The notes: generated by a model not told the origin, from the letters alone. DNA of 13,518 nucleotides from an uncultured Oscillospiraceae bacterium (GCA_910578755.1 CAJTSZ010000061.1:1-13518); one strand, 5' to 3'; numbered from the stretch's first letter, positions 5,498 through 12,720 are shown. Numbers and translations: made by a program.

Positions 5498-8050
5498 TAA
5501 ATATTTTTCCAGCAGTTTTGTAATGGCCACAGGGTCAATTGGCTTTGCTATGTGGGCATTCATACCACATTCCAGGCAGCGCTGAACATCCTCGGGAAAG
5601 GCGTCTGCACTCATAGCAATAATTGGAACAGACTCCGCGTTGGGGTGATTAGATTTACGGATTGCCTGGGTAGATTCGTACCCTGTCATTTGAGGCATAC
5701 GGATATCCATAAGGATTAAATCATAATACCCTGCCGGCGATTGTTCAAATTTTTCCAGGCAGATTTGGCCATCCTCTGCCCACTCCAGTTCCAGCCCCAG
5801 GTCGGACAGCAATTCGCTTGCCACCTCCCAGTTGAGCTCATTATCCTCTGCAAGCAAAATGCGGCAACCTGAAAACCCTGCGCCTTGGTCTTCCACCTGA
5901 TCCTGGGCTTCCCTAATACCCATAAACTTGCGCAGGTTATAGAACAGGGTAGATTTAAACAGGGGCTTGGAGATAAAGCCGTTAATGCCGGCTTCCTGGG
6001 CTTCTTCCTCAAAGTCGCTCCAATCGTAGGCGGATATAAGCAGGATTGGGACATCCTTGCCCAAGTTCTCCCGAAGGTACCGTGCAACCTGGATGCCGTT
6101 CATGCCGGGGAGCTTCCAGTCCAACAGGATAATTTGGTAACTGTCCCCCCGATTGTGGCGGGCCATCGCCAGTTCAATGGCCTTTTCCCCACTGAGGGTC
6201 CATTCCGCGTTAATGCCAAGGTTTTTTAACACACCAATTGTGGATTTACATAAAAATTCGTCGTCGTCAACAAAGAGCATATTCCAGGCTGGAAGGACCA
6301 TATTTACTTCCATAGCTGGGGCTTTTTTAAAGTTGAAAATTAGGTGGAATTCGGTGCCTTTATCCAGCTCGCTTTGTACATGAATGGTGCCCTCCATGGC
6401 GTCCACAATGTATTTTACAATGGTCATGCCTAAACCAGTACCCTCTATTTTTTGAGTTCGGGAACTATCCGCCCGGCTATAGGATTCGTATATTTTTCCC
6501 AAAAATTCCCGGGACATACCAATGCCGGTATCCTTAACAATAATGTGTATTTGTGTGTACTCCTCCCCTTTGGGGGATTTTTCCTCAAAAAGGGACAACT
6601 GTATTTTGCCGCCTTCCGGTGTATATTTTGTTGCGTTGGAAAGCAGGTTCAGCAAAACCTGGTTTAGGCGCACGCCGTCGCACCAAATGTTCTCTGTTGA
6701 AACGTTTTCCACATGAACCTCAAAGTACTGGCTTTTGTTGTGGATTTGCGGCTGCATAATGCTGACAATGCCATCGAACAAATCCTTTAATGAGGTGTTT
6801 TCCTCTGTTAAATTCATTTTGCCGCTTTCAATTTTGGACATATCTAAAATATCGTTAATAAGGCCCAGGAGCTGTTTACTGGACAGGGCAATTTTACGCA
6901 GGCAGCCCTTTACCTGTTCCATATCGTTAATATGGGCCACAGCAATTGCGGTCATACCCACAATGGCGTTCATGGGCGTGCGGATATCGTGGCTCATATT
7001 GGCCAAAAATTCGCTTTTTGCCCGGCTGGCCTCCGCGGTTTCCCGGCGGGAATGTTCCAGTTCCTTGATTTGTGAATTGGCCATGCGGAAGTAGCCGATG
7101 AAAATTAACAACATTAAGATTAAAACAGAGAGGCAGGAGAAAACGGTAAATTTGGTGCGCTGGATGTTTAAGGCATCCAATATGTTATTGATTTGGTTGT
7201 AGGGCATGATAGACACCAAATGCCACTCGGAATTAGGCAGGGGGGTACTATGGAGCTTTTGTTCCTCTTCCCCTATGGCAATGGTTGCGGTATACTCCTG
7301 GGTATTTTGGAGAGCCGCAGCAAAAGCTTGGGCGGAATATTCCTCGTTTACCCCATATTTACCGGGGCTGAACAGCTCGTGCAGGGGCTTGGAAGGGGTT
7401 TCCTGCCCAAGGCTGCCGGTATTGATAACAAAGCTGCCGTCGTTTCTGACAATGCAGATGGACATCATTAAATTTTCATCGTCCAAGGAAAGGAAATTCG
7501 TAATATAATCCAAAGGGACTGCTGCTATCAGGCCGGTGCTTTCCTCCCCATTGGGCATAGGATAACCAGCATTGGCGCCGAACAGCACCACTTTATTCCC
7601 GTTGGAGTCCTCACCAATGGCAACCCTTTTTTCCCCTTGGGTTAACGCTTCCACAAAGGGTTTTGGCCTTAGGGGCTGTATTGGCTTTCCATAAAGGGTG
7701 ACAAAGCCTCCATTTGCGGAACAAAGGGCCAAATAATCAAAATTTCTGACCTTTGCCCTGTAAACCAGTTCTTCATACAATGTTTTTTGGTCATAGCTTT
7801 CCGGCAAAACGACGGATACAAGGCCGTCCACTTGGTTGAACCGCAGTTGAATAACCGATTCAAAATGTTTGGCCATTTTTTCGCTCATACCAGATATATA
7901 AATATTCCCTATTTGATGGAATGCTTCATGGCTTTTATGGCTCATATAAAGCCCCAGGCAGGTAAAGGAAAAAATACTAAAGATGATGATGGCGAAAAAG
8001 CTGAGTTTTAAAAACCGCGTTATGGAGTTTTTATCTTTACCAAATTCCAT
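5495..8050 (-). CDS. Hybrid sensor histidine kinase with dCache sensor and two receiver domains
   Basis: An 851-residue membrane histidine kinase. The ATG at 8050 follows AGAGAGGGTATTATAAA; the in-frame TTG at 8083 lacks a site. A membrane helix (residues 14-36), an extracytoplasmic dCache-type region (about 37-297) and a second helix (299-320) form the sensor; the ligand is unknown. HisKA carries NMSHDIRTPMNAIVGM with the phospho-acceptor His354. The ATPase domain has NLLSNATKYTPEGG (468-481), DTGIGMS (507-513) and GTGLGM (537-542). Receiver 1 has the acidic cluster D595-D597, Asp644 in LLDWKLPGMNG, Ser673 and Lys695. Receiver 2 has E735-D736, Asp782 in LMDIRMPQMTG, Ser814 and Lys836. All phosphotransfer residues are present. 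There is no C-terminal Hpt domain, so phosphate would leave through a separate Hpt protein or the receivers act internally. No response regulator gene is adjacent; the divergent neighbour is an XRE protein. Confidence 0.93.
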   Translation of the reverse strand: MEFGKDKNSITRFLKLSFFAIIIFSIFSFTCLGLYMSHKSHEAFHQIGNIYISGMSEKMAKHFESVIQLRFNQVDGLVSVVLPESYDQKTLYEELVYRAKVRNFDYLALCSANGGFVTLYGKPIQPLRPKPFVEALTQGEKRVAIGEDSNGNKVVLFGANAGYPMPNGEESTGLIAAVPLDYITNFLSLDDENLMMSICIVRNDGSFVINTGSLGQETPSKPLHELFSPGKYGVNEEYSAQAFAAALQNTQEYTATIAIGEEEQKLHSTPLPNSEWHLVSIMPYNQINNILDALNIQRTKFTVFSCLSVLILMLLIFIGYFRMANSQIKELEHSRRETAEASRAKSEFLANMSHDIRTPMNAIVGMTAIAVAHINDMEQVKGCLRKIALSSKQLLGLINDILDMSKIESGKMNLTEENTSLKDLFDGIVSIMQPQIHNKSQYFEVHVENVSTENIWCDGVRLNQVLLNLLSNATKYTPEGGKIQLSLFEEKSPKGEEYTQIHIIVKDTGIGMSREFLGKIYESYSRADSSRTQKIEGTGLGMTIVKYIVDAMEGTIHVQSELDKGTEFHLIFNFKKAPAMEVNMVLPAWNMLFVDDDEFLCKSTIGVLKNLGINAEWTLSGEKAIELAMARHNRGDSYQIILLDWKLPGMNGIQVARYLRENLGKDVPILLISAYDWSDFEEEAQEAGINGFISKPLFKSTLFYNLRKFMGIREAQDQVEDQGAGFSGCRILLAEDNELNWEVASELLSDLGLELEWAEDGQICLEKFEQSPAGYYDLILMDIRMPQMTGYESTQAIRKSNHPNAESVPIIAMSADAFPEDVQRCLECGMNAHIAKPIDPVAITKLLEKYL

Positions 8051-8147
8051 TTTATAATACCCTCTCTTATATGTTTTAAGCAAACCGTGGATATAACAAA
8101 TTATATTGATAACTGTGGGGCATGGCCGCTGGACCGCTTTTAAAGTG

Positions 8148-8181
8148 TTATTACCCGCCCTTTAAAAAGGGCGGGTAATAA
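8148..8181. promoter_or_regulatory. 34-bp inverted repeat between kinase and XRE genes
   Basis: TTATTACCCGCCC (8148-8160) and its exact complement (8169-8181) flank TTTAAAAA; the pairing can extend to 16 bp with a 2-nt centre. It lies about 100 nt upstream of the kinase ATG and 250 nt upstream of the XRE start. No T tract follows on either side. It directly abuts the next palindrome, sharing three bases. Confidence 0.55.
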
Positions 8182-8198
8182 GTTCACCGGTGAACTTA
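8179..8198. promoter_or_regulatory. 20-bp perfect palindrome, probable operator
   Basis: TAAGTTCACCGGTGAACTTA reads the same on both strands without a spacer. A full 20-bp palindrome with the centre CACCGGTG resembles binding sites of dimeric repressors (LacI- or TetR-like symmetry), but no specific regulator is identified. Its position between divergent genes suggests control of the kinase, the XRE gene or both. Confidence 0.5.
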
Positions 8199-8435
8199 CA
8201 GAAATTTTTGGAAAATACTTGGGCAGCCCTGCAAAAAACTGTGCCAAAGCCCAAGGTTTTAGGTTTTTATAGGCTTTGCAAAAGGCATAATATTTTGCAT
8301 TTTAATTTTTACATTTACATATTTAATAATACTATTGCTCAAAATATCAGTCAAGTGCTTTTAATGAAATACAGCAATTTTAATTGTGGCCAAGTATAAT
8401 ATAGAGGAAAGATTTCACACAGGCAGGTAATGGGT

Positions 8436-8717
8436 ATGAGCAAGGAAATAGAATTTAAAAACCGGGATAGGTATGTACATTTGGGTATTGCAATTTCTGC
8501 CCTAAGGAAAATGCGCGGCCTATCCCAGGAACAGCTGGCTGAAAAGGCCAATGTAAGCCGTTCACACATTAGTTCCATTGAAGCGCCTGGAATTGCTCGC
8601 CCTTTTTCTTTGGAGGTATTTTTTAATATAGCAGACGCATTGGAAATAGACCCTGCCGATTTAATTAGCGCTTCTGTTTTTCCGGACAAAATTATTAGCA
8701 GCAGGAAAAAAGAATAA
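8436..8717 (+). CDS. Small XRE-family DNA-binding protein
   Basis: A 93-residue predicted transcriptional regulator that is almost only a helix-turn-helix domain. The HTH_3 pattern is clear: IAISALRKMRGLSQEQLAEK (residues 18-37), ANVSRSHISSIEAPGIARPF (38-57) with SRSHISSIE as the recognition helix, and SLEVFFNIADALEIDPADLI (58-77), the usual fourth and fifth helices. A short basic tail (SSRKKE) follows. The ATG at 8436 is preferred because AGGT lies 7 nt upstream; an ATG at 8430 in the same frame overlaps the site too closely. A TATAAT at 8395-8400 is a possible -10 box, with no good -35. The gene is divergent from the sensor kinase and followed by a strong terminator, so it is monocistronic. 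Control of the kinase or of itself through the upstream palindromes is inference. Confidence 0.85.
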   Translation: MSKEIEFKNRDRYVHLGIAISALRKMRGLSQEQLAEKANVSRSHISSIEAPGIARPFSLEVFFNIADALEIDPADLISASVFPDKIISSRKKE

Positions 8718-8818
8718 TAGGCTTACCATGGCAAGGCATATAATAAACCAATTATATTATACTCTTTTAAAGGGAATAATACAAATCCTTTTGTTTTTAT
8801 TTACCAATAAAAACAACA

Positions 8819-8850
8819 CCAGCAGCATAAACGCCTGCTGGAATTTTTTT
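8819..8850 (+). terminator. Intrinsic terminator of the XRE gene
   Basis: CCAGCAG (8819-8825) pairs with CTGCTGG (8835-8841) around a 9-nt loop, followed by AATTTTTTT. Just before it an AT-rich perfect 9-bp hairpin (8793-8814, loop TACC) may add to termination. Confidence 0.8.
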
Positions 8851-8904
8851 GCTTTTGATGAGGTGTAGCATTTGCCCATTTTTAGGCTATAGGCGTGCCC
8901 TTTA

Positions 8905-8958
8905 TTTTACTTACAAAAAACAAGGGGCCAAAAGGCCCCTTGTTTTTTGTAAGTAAAA
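8905..8958. repeat. Perfect 25-bp inverted repeat with AAAA loop
   Basis: Bases 8905-8929 (TTTTACTTACAAAAAACAAG then GGGCC) are the exact reverse complement of 8934-8958, separated by AAAA. The GC core (AAGGGGCC/GGCCCCTT) is flanked by A6 and T6 tracts, so it would terminate transcription from either side. The stem is longer than an ordinary terminator needs. It lies in a stretch with no intact gene (8718-9298) that otherwise holds only the 8819 terminator and the remnant at 9032-9260. Confidence 0.75.
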
Positions 8959-9031
8959 GATGCTGCTATTCCTTTTTGAAATTTGTTTTGGTAAAAAAGT
9001 GGATATATTCCGTCAATAAATTGGCGTTGTT

Positions 9032-9260
9032 TTAATTAGTACAAAATGGTTTCGTCCTTAGTTTTTGATAAACTTCTGCTTGCTGCAATACAACATCCTT
9101 GTTTGCGGGATAGTTGCCAACAAGCAGTAAATCAGCGCGTCAATAAATAGCCTCACATTATTCGCTCAAGCCCCAACATTGCAGCGCAAAGGGACTGTAT
9201 TCGAGTATATGTACTTAAGGTTTTGGCAACAGAGTGCAACAATTCAACTGCTTGGTCCAT
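9032..9260 (-). pseudogene. Frameshifted remnant of an unknown small gene
   Basis: On the minus strand TAGGAGGATAAA precedes an ATG at 9260 that opens 35 codons (MDQAVELLHSVAKTLSTYTR..., ending LGLERIM) and stops at 9153. After a short gap with stops, another frame from about 9139 to the TAA at 9032 reads RADLLLVGNYPANKDVVLQQ followed by AEVYQKLRTKPFCTN, which has a natural protein composition. The two halves lie in different frames, so the likely reading is a gene broken by a frameshift and at least one stop. The perfect ribosome binding site is 38 nt after the lipoprotein stop, so it would have been the third gene of that operon. I do not recognise the family. A genuine 35-residue peptide gene is the alternative. 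Confidence 0.45.
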
Positions 9261-9298
9261 TTTATCCTCCTACAGCTTTTGTCCCTACTGGGGCACAA

Positions 9299-9919
9299 TC
9301 AATCCCAAACAAAACTGTCCGCCATAGCCTGCGCTGCTTCGTTTGCACTTTCGGAATTGGTAAAGTTTGTGAGATGGAGCAGGCAATACCGCTGGTCCCC
9401 CACAATATAATACTGCTTTGTAACCATTTCCGCCTCGCTGATGGTAAAAATGTAAACGACATAATCCTGCTTTGTATGGGTGCCGTCCCCGGTCAATTTG
9501 GCGTCAAGGCCTTGCAGTTGCATGGCAAGCTGCCGGACGATTGCATCGCGGAATTTTTCATGCTCATCTGCACTGTAACGGTTTGTACCGACTTCAATAG
9601 AGATATTATCGGGCAGTTCGTCATCCTCGTGCCCTTCCTGCACATAGAAGATTTTATTTTCCGTGGAATATTTCCCCATCTTCACCCAGCCCTGCGGCAC
9701 AGTATAACTTCCAGGGAAAGCCGTTTCACTTTCTTCGGGCGGTACAGATTGGTTGGGCTGGCTGCTGCCAGATGTAGTTTGTTCACTGGGCACACTTAAA
9801 ATATCCGTTTCGCTGGACGTGTTTTTTCCTGGTGTTTTGCCGCAGCCCGCCAGCGAACCGAGAAGGAGCAAAAGCGACAGGGCAAACGCGGCCCTTTTTA
9901 GAAATTTCTGTTTTACCAT
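9299..9919 (-). CDS. Lipoprotein of unknown function (PsbP/MOG1-like fold possible)
   Basis: A 206-residue predicted membrane-anchored lipoprotein. The start is the ATG at 9919, giving VKQKFLKRAAFALSLLLLLG and a lipobox SLAGC with the modified cysteine at residue 26. A Ser/Thr/Pro-rich linker runs from 27 to about 60. The folded domain starts at SYTVPQGWVKMGKYSTENKI and ends SESANEAAQAMADSFVWD. A VPxGW opening, alternating strands (DYVVYIFTISE, TKQYYIVGDQRYCLLHLT) and a final helix ending in SFxW resemble PsbP/MOG1-type lipoproteins; that fold assignment is tentative. The upstream two-TM gene stops inside this start (ATGGTAA; overlap 9913-9919), which points to translational coupling and a joint role at the cell envelope. 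Confidence 0.8.
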   Translation of the reverse strand: MVKQKFLKRAAFALSLLLLLGSLAGCGKTPGKNTSSETDILSVPSEQTTSGSSQPNQSVPPEESETAFPGSYTVPQGWVKMGKYSTENKIFYVQEGHEDDELPDNISIEVGTNRYSADEHEKFRDAIVRQLAMQLQGLDAKLTGDGTHTKQDYVVYIFTISEAEMVTKQYYIVGDQRYCLLHLTNFTNSESANEAAQAMADSFVWD

Positions 9920-10446
9920 ACCTGTGAATCCCTCTTTGCTTTTTTCATCCATATTAAAATGCACCACACCAACCCATACAGCAGGGTATACGCCCCCGCC
10001 AGTGCCAAAATGATGATGTACCTTTGCCGAAGCCCGGCGGTGTAGCTTTCTGCGGTTTGGCCCGGCTCCACGGTAATATAGGAATGGTTAGCAGAGATGG
10101 ACAGCACCCGCCTCTCCACAGTGGCTCCTGTTTCCACAAGCTCCTGGCCCAGTTCGCGGGTAACTGTCTGCTGGCGCCACTGGTAGCCGCTTCCGCTGGT
10201 GTCCCGGTAGTAGAGCATGTAGACGGTTTTGGTGGGGTTTATGCGGCGGCTACGGCTGCTGGCCCCTTTGTTCTGCACCTGGATGGGCAGGACTTGATAG
10301 GGCAAAAAGGTATAAACGCCTTTGTCCTCGTAGCTGCTGGCGGGAAGGAGCTCAGCCAAATACTGAATGGAAAGGCCGCCCGCCGTTACTGCTAAAATCA
10401 GCAGCATTATCCCTGCCACATAGACCATTGATTTTAATTTTTCCAT
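9913..10446 (-). CDS. Two-TM membrane protein with extracytoplasmic beta-rich domain
   Basis: A 177-residue membrane protein. The ATG at 10446 follows CTGGAGGTGCGT; a GTG six bases upstream overlaps the ribosome binding site and is rejected. Residues 7-29 are a first helix (MVYVAGIMLLILAVTAGG), residues 142-167 a second (YIIILALAGAYTLLYGLVW), with a basic cytoplasmic end (MKKAKRDSQVW). The 110 or so residues between them, outside the membrane, are strand-rich (VYMLYYRDTSGSGYQW, VERRVLSISANHSYITVEPG). This layout recalls DUF3592-like proteins, but the match is only architectural. It is the first gene of an operon with the overlapping lipoprotein gene. The repeat array at 10511-10893 lies immediately upstream, and any promoter must sit in the 65 nt between or inside the last repeat copy (TTGAGC at its edge is a weak -35 candidate). 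Confidence 0.75.
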   Translation of the reverse strand: MEKLKSMVYVAGIMLLILAVTAGGLSIQYLAELLPASSYEDKGVYTFLPYQVLPIQVQNKGASSRSRRINPTKTVYMLYYRDTSGSGYQWRQQTVTRELGQELVETGATVERRVLSISANHSYITVEPGQTAESYTAGLRQRYIIILALAGAYTLLYGLVWCILIWMKKAKRDSQVW

Positions 10447-10510
10447 ACGCACCTCCAGGAAATATGAGCCGCTTACTTTCGAAAATTTTCATAAAGGATG
10501 AAAAACTTAT

Positions 10511-10893
10511 CGCTCAACTTGCTCAACTATTTTTTATTATTCCACAATAAAAAGGTGATGTGCTGGCAGATTCGGGCTGCAACGAAGCAATTTTCGCAAG
10601 TTTTGCAGGCGAAGCCGAAAAACTTGTAAGGGGCACTTTTGTACAAGTGCTTTGCGCCCCGCTGTTTCGCTTCGCTCAACTATTTTTTATTGTTTCACAA
10701 TAAAAAGCTGATGTGCAGGCAGATTCGGGCTATTCGCCCTCCCTGCCTCGTGCACAAAAAAATAGTTTCGCTTCGCTCAATTATTTTTATTGTTTCACAA
10801 TAAAAATTTGGTGTGCAGGCAGATTCGGGCTGTTCGCCCTCCCTGCCTCGTGCACAAAAAAATAGTTTCGCTTCACTCAACTATTTTTTATAG
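10511..10893. repeat. Tandem array of about 100-bp hairpin units, related to the copy at 615-755
   Basis: Four consecutive units begin with CGCT-type sequence ending CTCAACTATTTTTTATTG: a long unit 10511-10667, two nearly identical units 10668-10768 (101 bp) and 10769-10868 (100 bp), and a partial unit 10869-10893. Each full unit holds the hairpin TTTTTATTG-TTTCA-CAATAAAAA (slightly changed in the first), then GATGTGCAGGCAGATTCGGG. The two middle units end with CCCTCCCTGCCTCGTGCAC and AAAAAATAGTT, which pairs with AACTATTTTTT of the next unit around TCGCTTCGCTC. The first unit instead carries the GAAGCAA...GCGCCCC body shared with 615-755. Short frames across it are not credible proteins. The array separates two minus-strand operons. 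Confidence 0.85.
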
Positions 10894-11368
10894 AACCGCA
10901 GCCGGTAACAATAAAGTCATCCCTTAGATTTTTACATTCAAATAATCTCCACTGCTCTGCATCCGTTGAGCCACATACAAATACTTCCAAAACACAGTTA
11001 TTGGAGAAAGTAATGTTCAGGTCATATGTTGGGGATAACCGAACACTTTGGACTGTGATAATGGGTTCCTTATTGCAAAATATGGCGGCGCGTTCATCAA
11101 ACAGGTTATTGCCCTGAATATCCCATTCAAATGTTTTATCATGCCGATGGGCAGAGGCTGGCTCAAACATATCCATTGAAGCCAGTTGTATTTTGGAATT
11201 GCGTTGTATTCTCCAAGGGCAGCTTAAATGTAATGCAAATTTCCCAACTGTCCGCAAGCCATTGCGGCTTTCAATTTCAACCAAGTCCCCAAAGCTAAAC
11301 CAGCACATTGCGGCGGCCCGCCCAATGGCGTTCAGTTTTGTTCCTTGCAATATTCCTACATGAAGCAT
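10877..11368 (-). CDS. Small conserved hypothetical protein, possible immunity-type protein
   Basis: A 163-residue soluble protein without signal or membrane segment. Recognisable blocks are GTKLNAIGRAAAMCWFSFGD (residues 9-28), GKFALHLSCPWRIQRN (42-57), FEWDIQGNNLFDERA (80-94) and LEVFVCGSTDAEQWRLFECK (127-146), then FIVTGCG. The pattern ...YALHxxCPWRI...WDxxGxNLFDE...WRxFxxxxxxHFxVTG is one I know from unnamed Firmicute proteins often found near polymorphic toxin or immunity genes; a role as immunity protein is inference. The ATG at 11368 overlaps the end of the upstream lipoprotein gene by 13 nt, so translation is probably coupled; no strong site of its own is present. The last codons (KNS and TGA) lie in the 10869-10893 repeat unit, so the natural C-terminus may have been altered by the repeat. 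Confidence 0.7.
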   Translation of the reverse strand: MLHVGILQGTKLNAIGRAAAMCWFSFGDLVEIESRNGLRTVGKFALHLSCPWRIQRNSKIQLASMDMFEPASAHRHDKTFEWDIQGNNLFDERAAIFCNKEPIITVQSVRLSPTYDLNITFSNNCVLEVFVCGSTDAEQWRLFECKNLRDDFIVTGCGSIKNS

Positions 11369-12720
11369 AAAATACAGCCCTTCGTTATTTTGTTAGGAAT
11401 AGTTTTTGAAGAAGGCTTTGTCCCAATATTACCTTCGGCTTTATACCAATATATCTTCTTTGCATCCTTGTTACCCCAATGATATTCACTGTAATTGAAG
11501 CGGCTAAAGGAGGTATATAAAGCGGTTTTGTACCCCTCGGCCCCGGTAACTTCCGTTGTTCCTGCTTCAATATGCACCCTCACTTGCGGCAGCCGTTCTA
11601 TCTGTTTGTATTCCTCTGCGTCAAAGTAAAGAATGGTAACGGAGGCGACGCTGTGCCAGTTCTCTAAAAGGGTTTGGCCAAAAGTATTTGCCAGTTCCTC
11701 ATAGTCATCACTAAAAGGAACACAGATGCAATAACTGAGCAGTGGGTTGCCGTTTCCCCCAAAATCGTAGGCGAGGAAGCCCTTTGTTTCCGCGTCCACA
11801 TCCAGCGTTGAGGCCCGGCTGTTGGTAAGATAAACCTTGCACTCCCCGAAAACGGGTTCGGCAATTTCCTGCATATACCGTTCCAAATCCTCCCGCCGCA
11901 GCCGCGCGGCAAAGTTGTCCTTATCGGGGTACTCTTTATTGGTATTGTTACTAATGATAATATTCCAGTCCTGGTATTCCGGTTCTGTGCAGGTGATGGT
12001 GCCATCCAGCTTCATCTTGAACATATCGCCGTATTTTTCCGTCATGTGGGTAAGGCTGGTATTTTCAATCCAGCTGTAATACATTTTGTCATAATGGCCG
12101 GAGTGCAGCCGGAAACGATAGCCCTCCGGCAGCTCCCCGAATGTCCCTCGTTCCCTGCCAGCCTGGGGATACACATCCTCTTCAACAAACAGGATGTTTA
12201 AGTTGGAAAGGGTGTAGCGGCGGGCTTTCAGGGCCTCAATAAACGCCTCTCCCTGCTGCTGATATTCCTCGCTGTAAGGGACATAGACGCAATAATCCAC
12301 AAGGCCCCATTCGTCGTTATAAGTAAAAAAATCCTCCAGCTTTGCATCCGCACCTAGTGCATTCGGATAGCCGCCGTGGATGTAGACCTTGCACTGGCCG
12401 AAAATTGGTTGGGCAATTTCCATCATAAATGCTTCCAGCTCATCCCGCCGCAGACGGATGGCAAAATCATCCCCTTCGCCGCCAATTCCAATATGCCAGT
12501 CCTTATATTCCGGATTGGTACAATAAACTTCCCCATACACATCCATGGTAAACATATCGCCGTATTTTTCCACCATGTGGTTCAACCGCGGTTTATAGCG
12601 GTTGTACTGTGCGTCCTCCAGCCGCTGCCACAGGGGCTTAGCTTCTGGGCGCTGGCAGCCGGCTGCCAGCGCCAAAAGCAAGAACACAGCAAATAGAGCA
12701 ATACATTTTGGATATTTCAT
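11356..12720 (-). CDS. Lipoprotein with two tandem copies of one domain
   Basis: A 454-residue predicted lipoprotein. The ATG at 12720 follows TTGGGAGGTACCCT. The signal peptide KYPKCIALFAVFLLLALAAG ends in a lipobox with Cys22. Two copies of a domain of about 140-145 residues follow: copy 1 at 46-183 starts LNHMVEKYGDMFTMDVYGEV, copy 2 at 223-371 starts LTHMTEKYGDMFKMKLDGTI. They share CTxPEYxDWxI, RLRRxxLExxMxEIAxPxFG and QC/ECKVY, then SYC/DYC-x-VP-S/F and a final LNILFVEED versus VTILYFDAEE. The EKYGD-M-F opening recalls unnamed Firmicute secreted proteins. Function is unknown. A third segment (TALYTSFSRFNYSEYHWG) and an atypical end (KGCILCFM) follow the second copy. It is the first gene of a two-gene unit with the overlapping small protein. 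Confidence 0.85.
   Translation of the reverse strand: MKYPKCIALFAVFLLLALAAGCQRPEAKPLWQRLEDAQYNRYKPRLNHMVEKYGDMFTMDVYGEVYCTNPEYKDWHIGIGGEGDDFAIRLRRDELEAFMMEIAQPIFGQCKVYIHGGYPNALGADAKLEDFFTYNDEWGLVDYCVYVPYSEEYQQQGEAFIEALKARRYTLSNLNILFVEEDVYPQAGRERGTFGELPEGYRFRLHSGHYDKMYYSWIENTSLTHMTEKYGDMFKMKLDGTITCTEPEYQDWNIIISNNTNKEYPDKDNFAARLRREDLERYMQEIAEPVFGECKVYLTNSRASTLDVDAETKGFLAYDFGGNGNPLLSYCICVPFSDDYEELANTFGQTLLENWHSVASVTILYFDAEEYKQIERLPQVRVHIEAGTTEVTGAEGYKTALYTSFSRFNYSEYHWGNKDAKKIYWYKAEGNIGTKPSSKTIPNKITKGCILCFM

Noticed and set aside
9179..9799. 206-codon plus-strand frame opposite the lipoprotein
   Set aside because: Composition is not protein-like and no ribosome binding site precedes it; the minus strand has a lipobox protein with coupled translation.
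10695..10880. 61-codon minus-strand frame inside the tandem repeat
   Set aside because: The repeated peptide pattern arises only because the DNA unit is repeated; no site and stop codons vary between units.
10511..10893. CRISPR array
   Set aside because: Units of 100 bp are repeated in full, with no short repeats separated by unique spacers and no cas genes.
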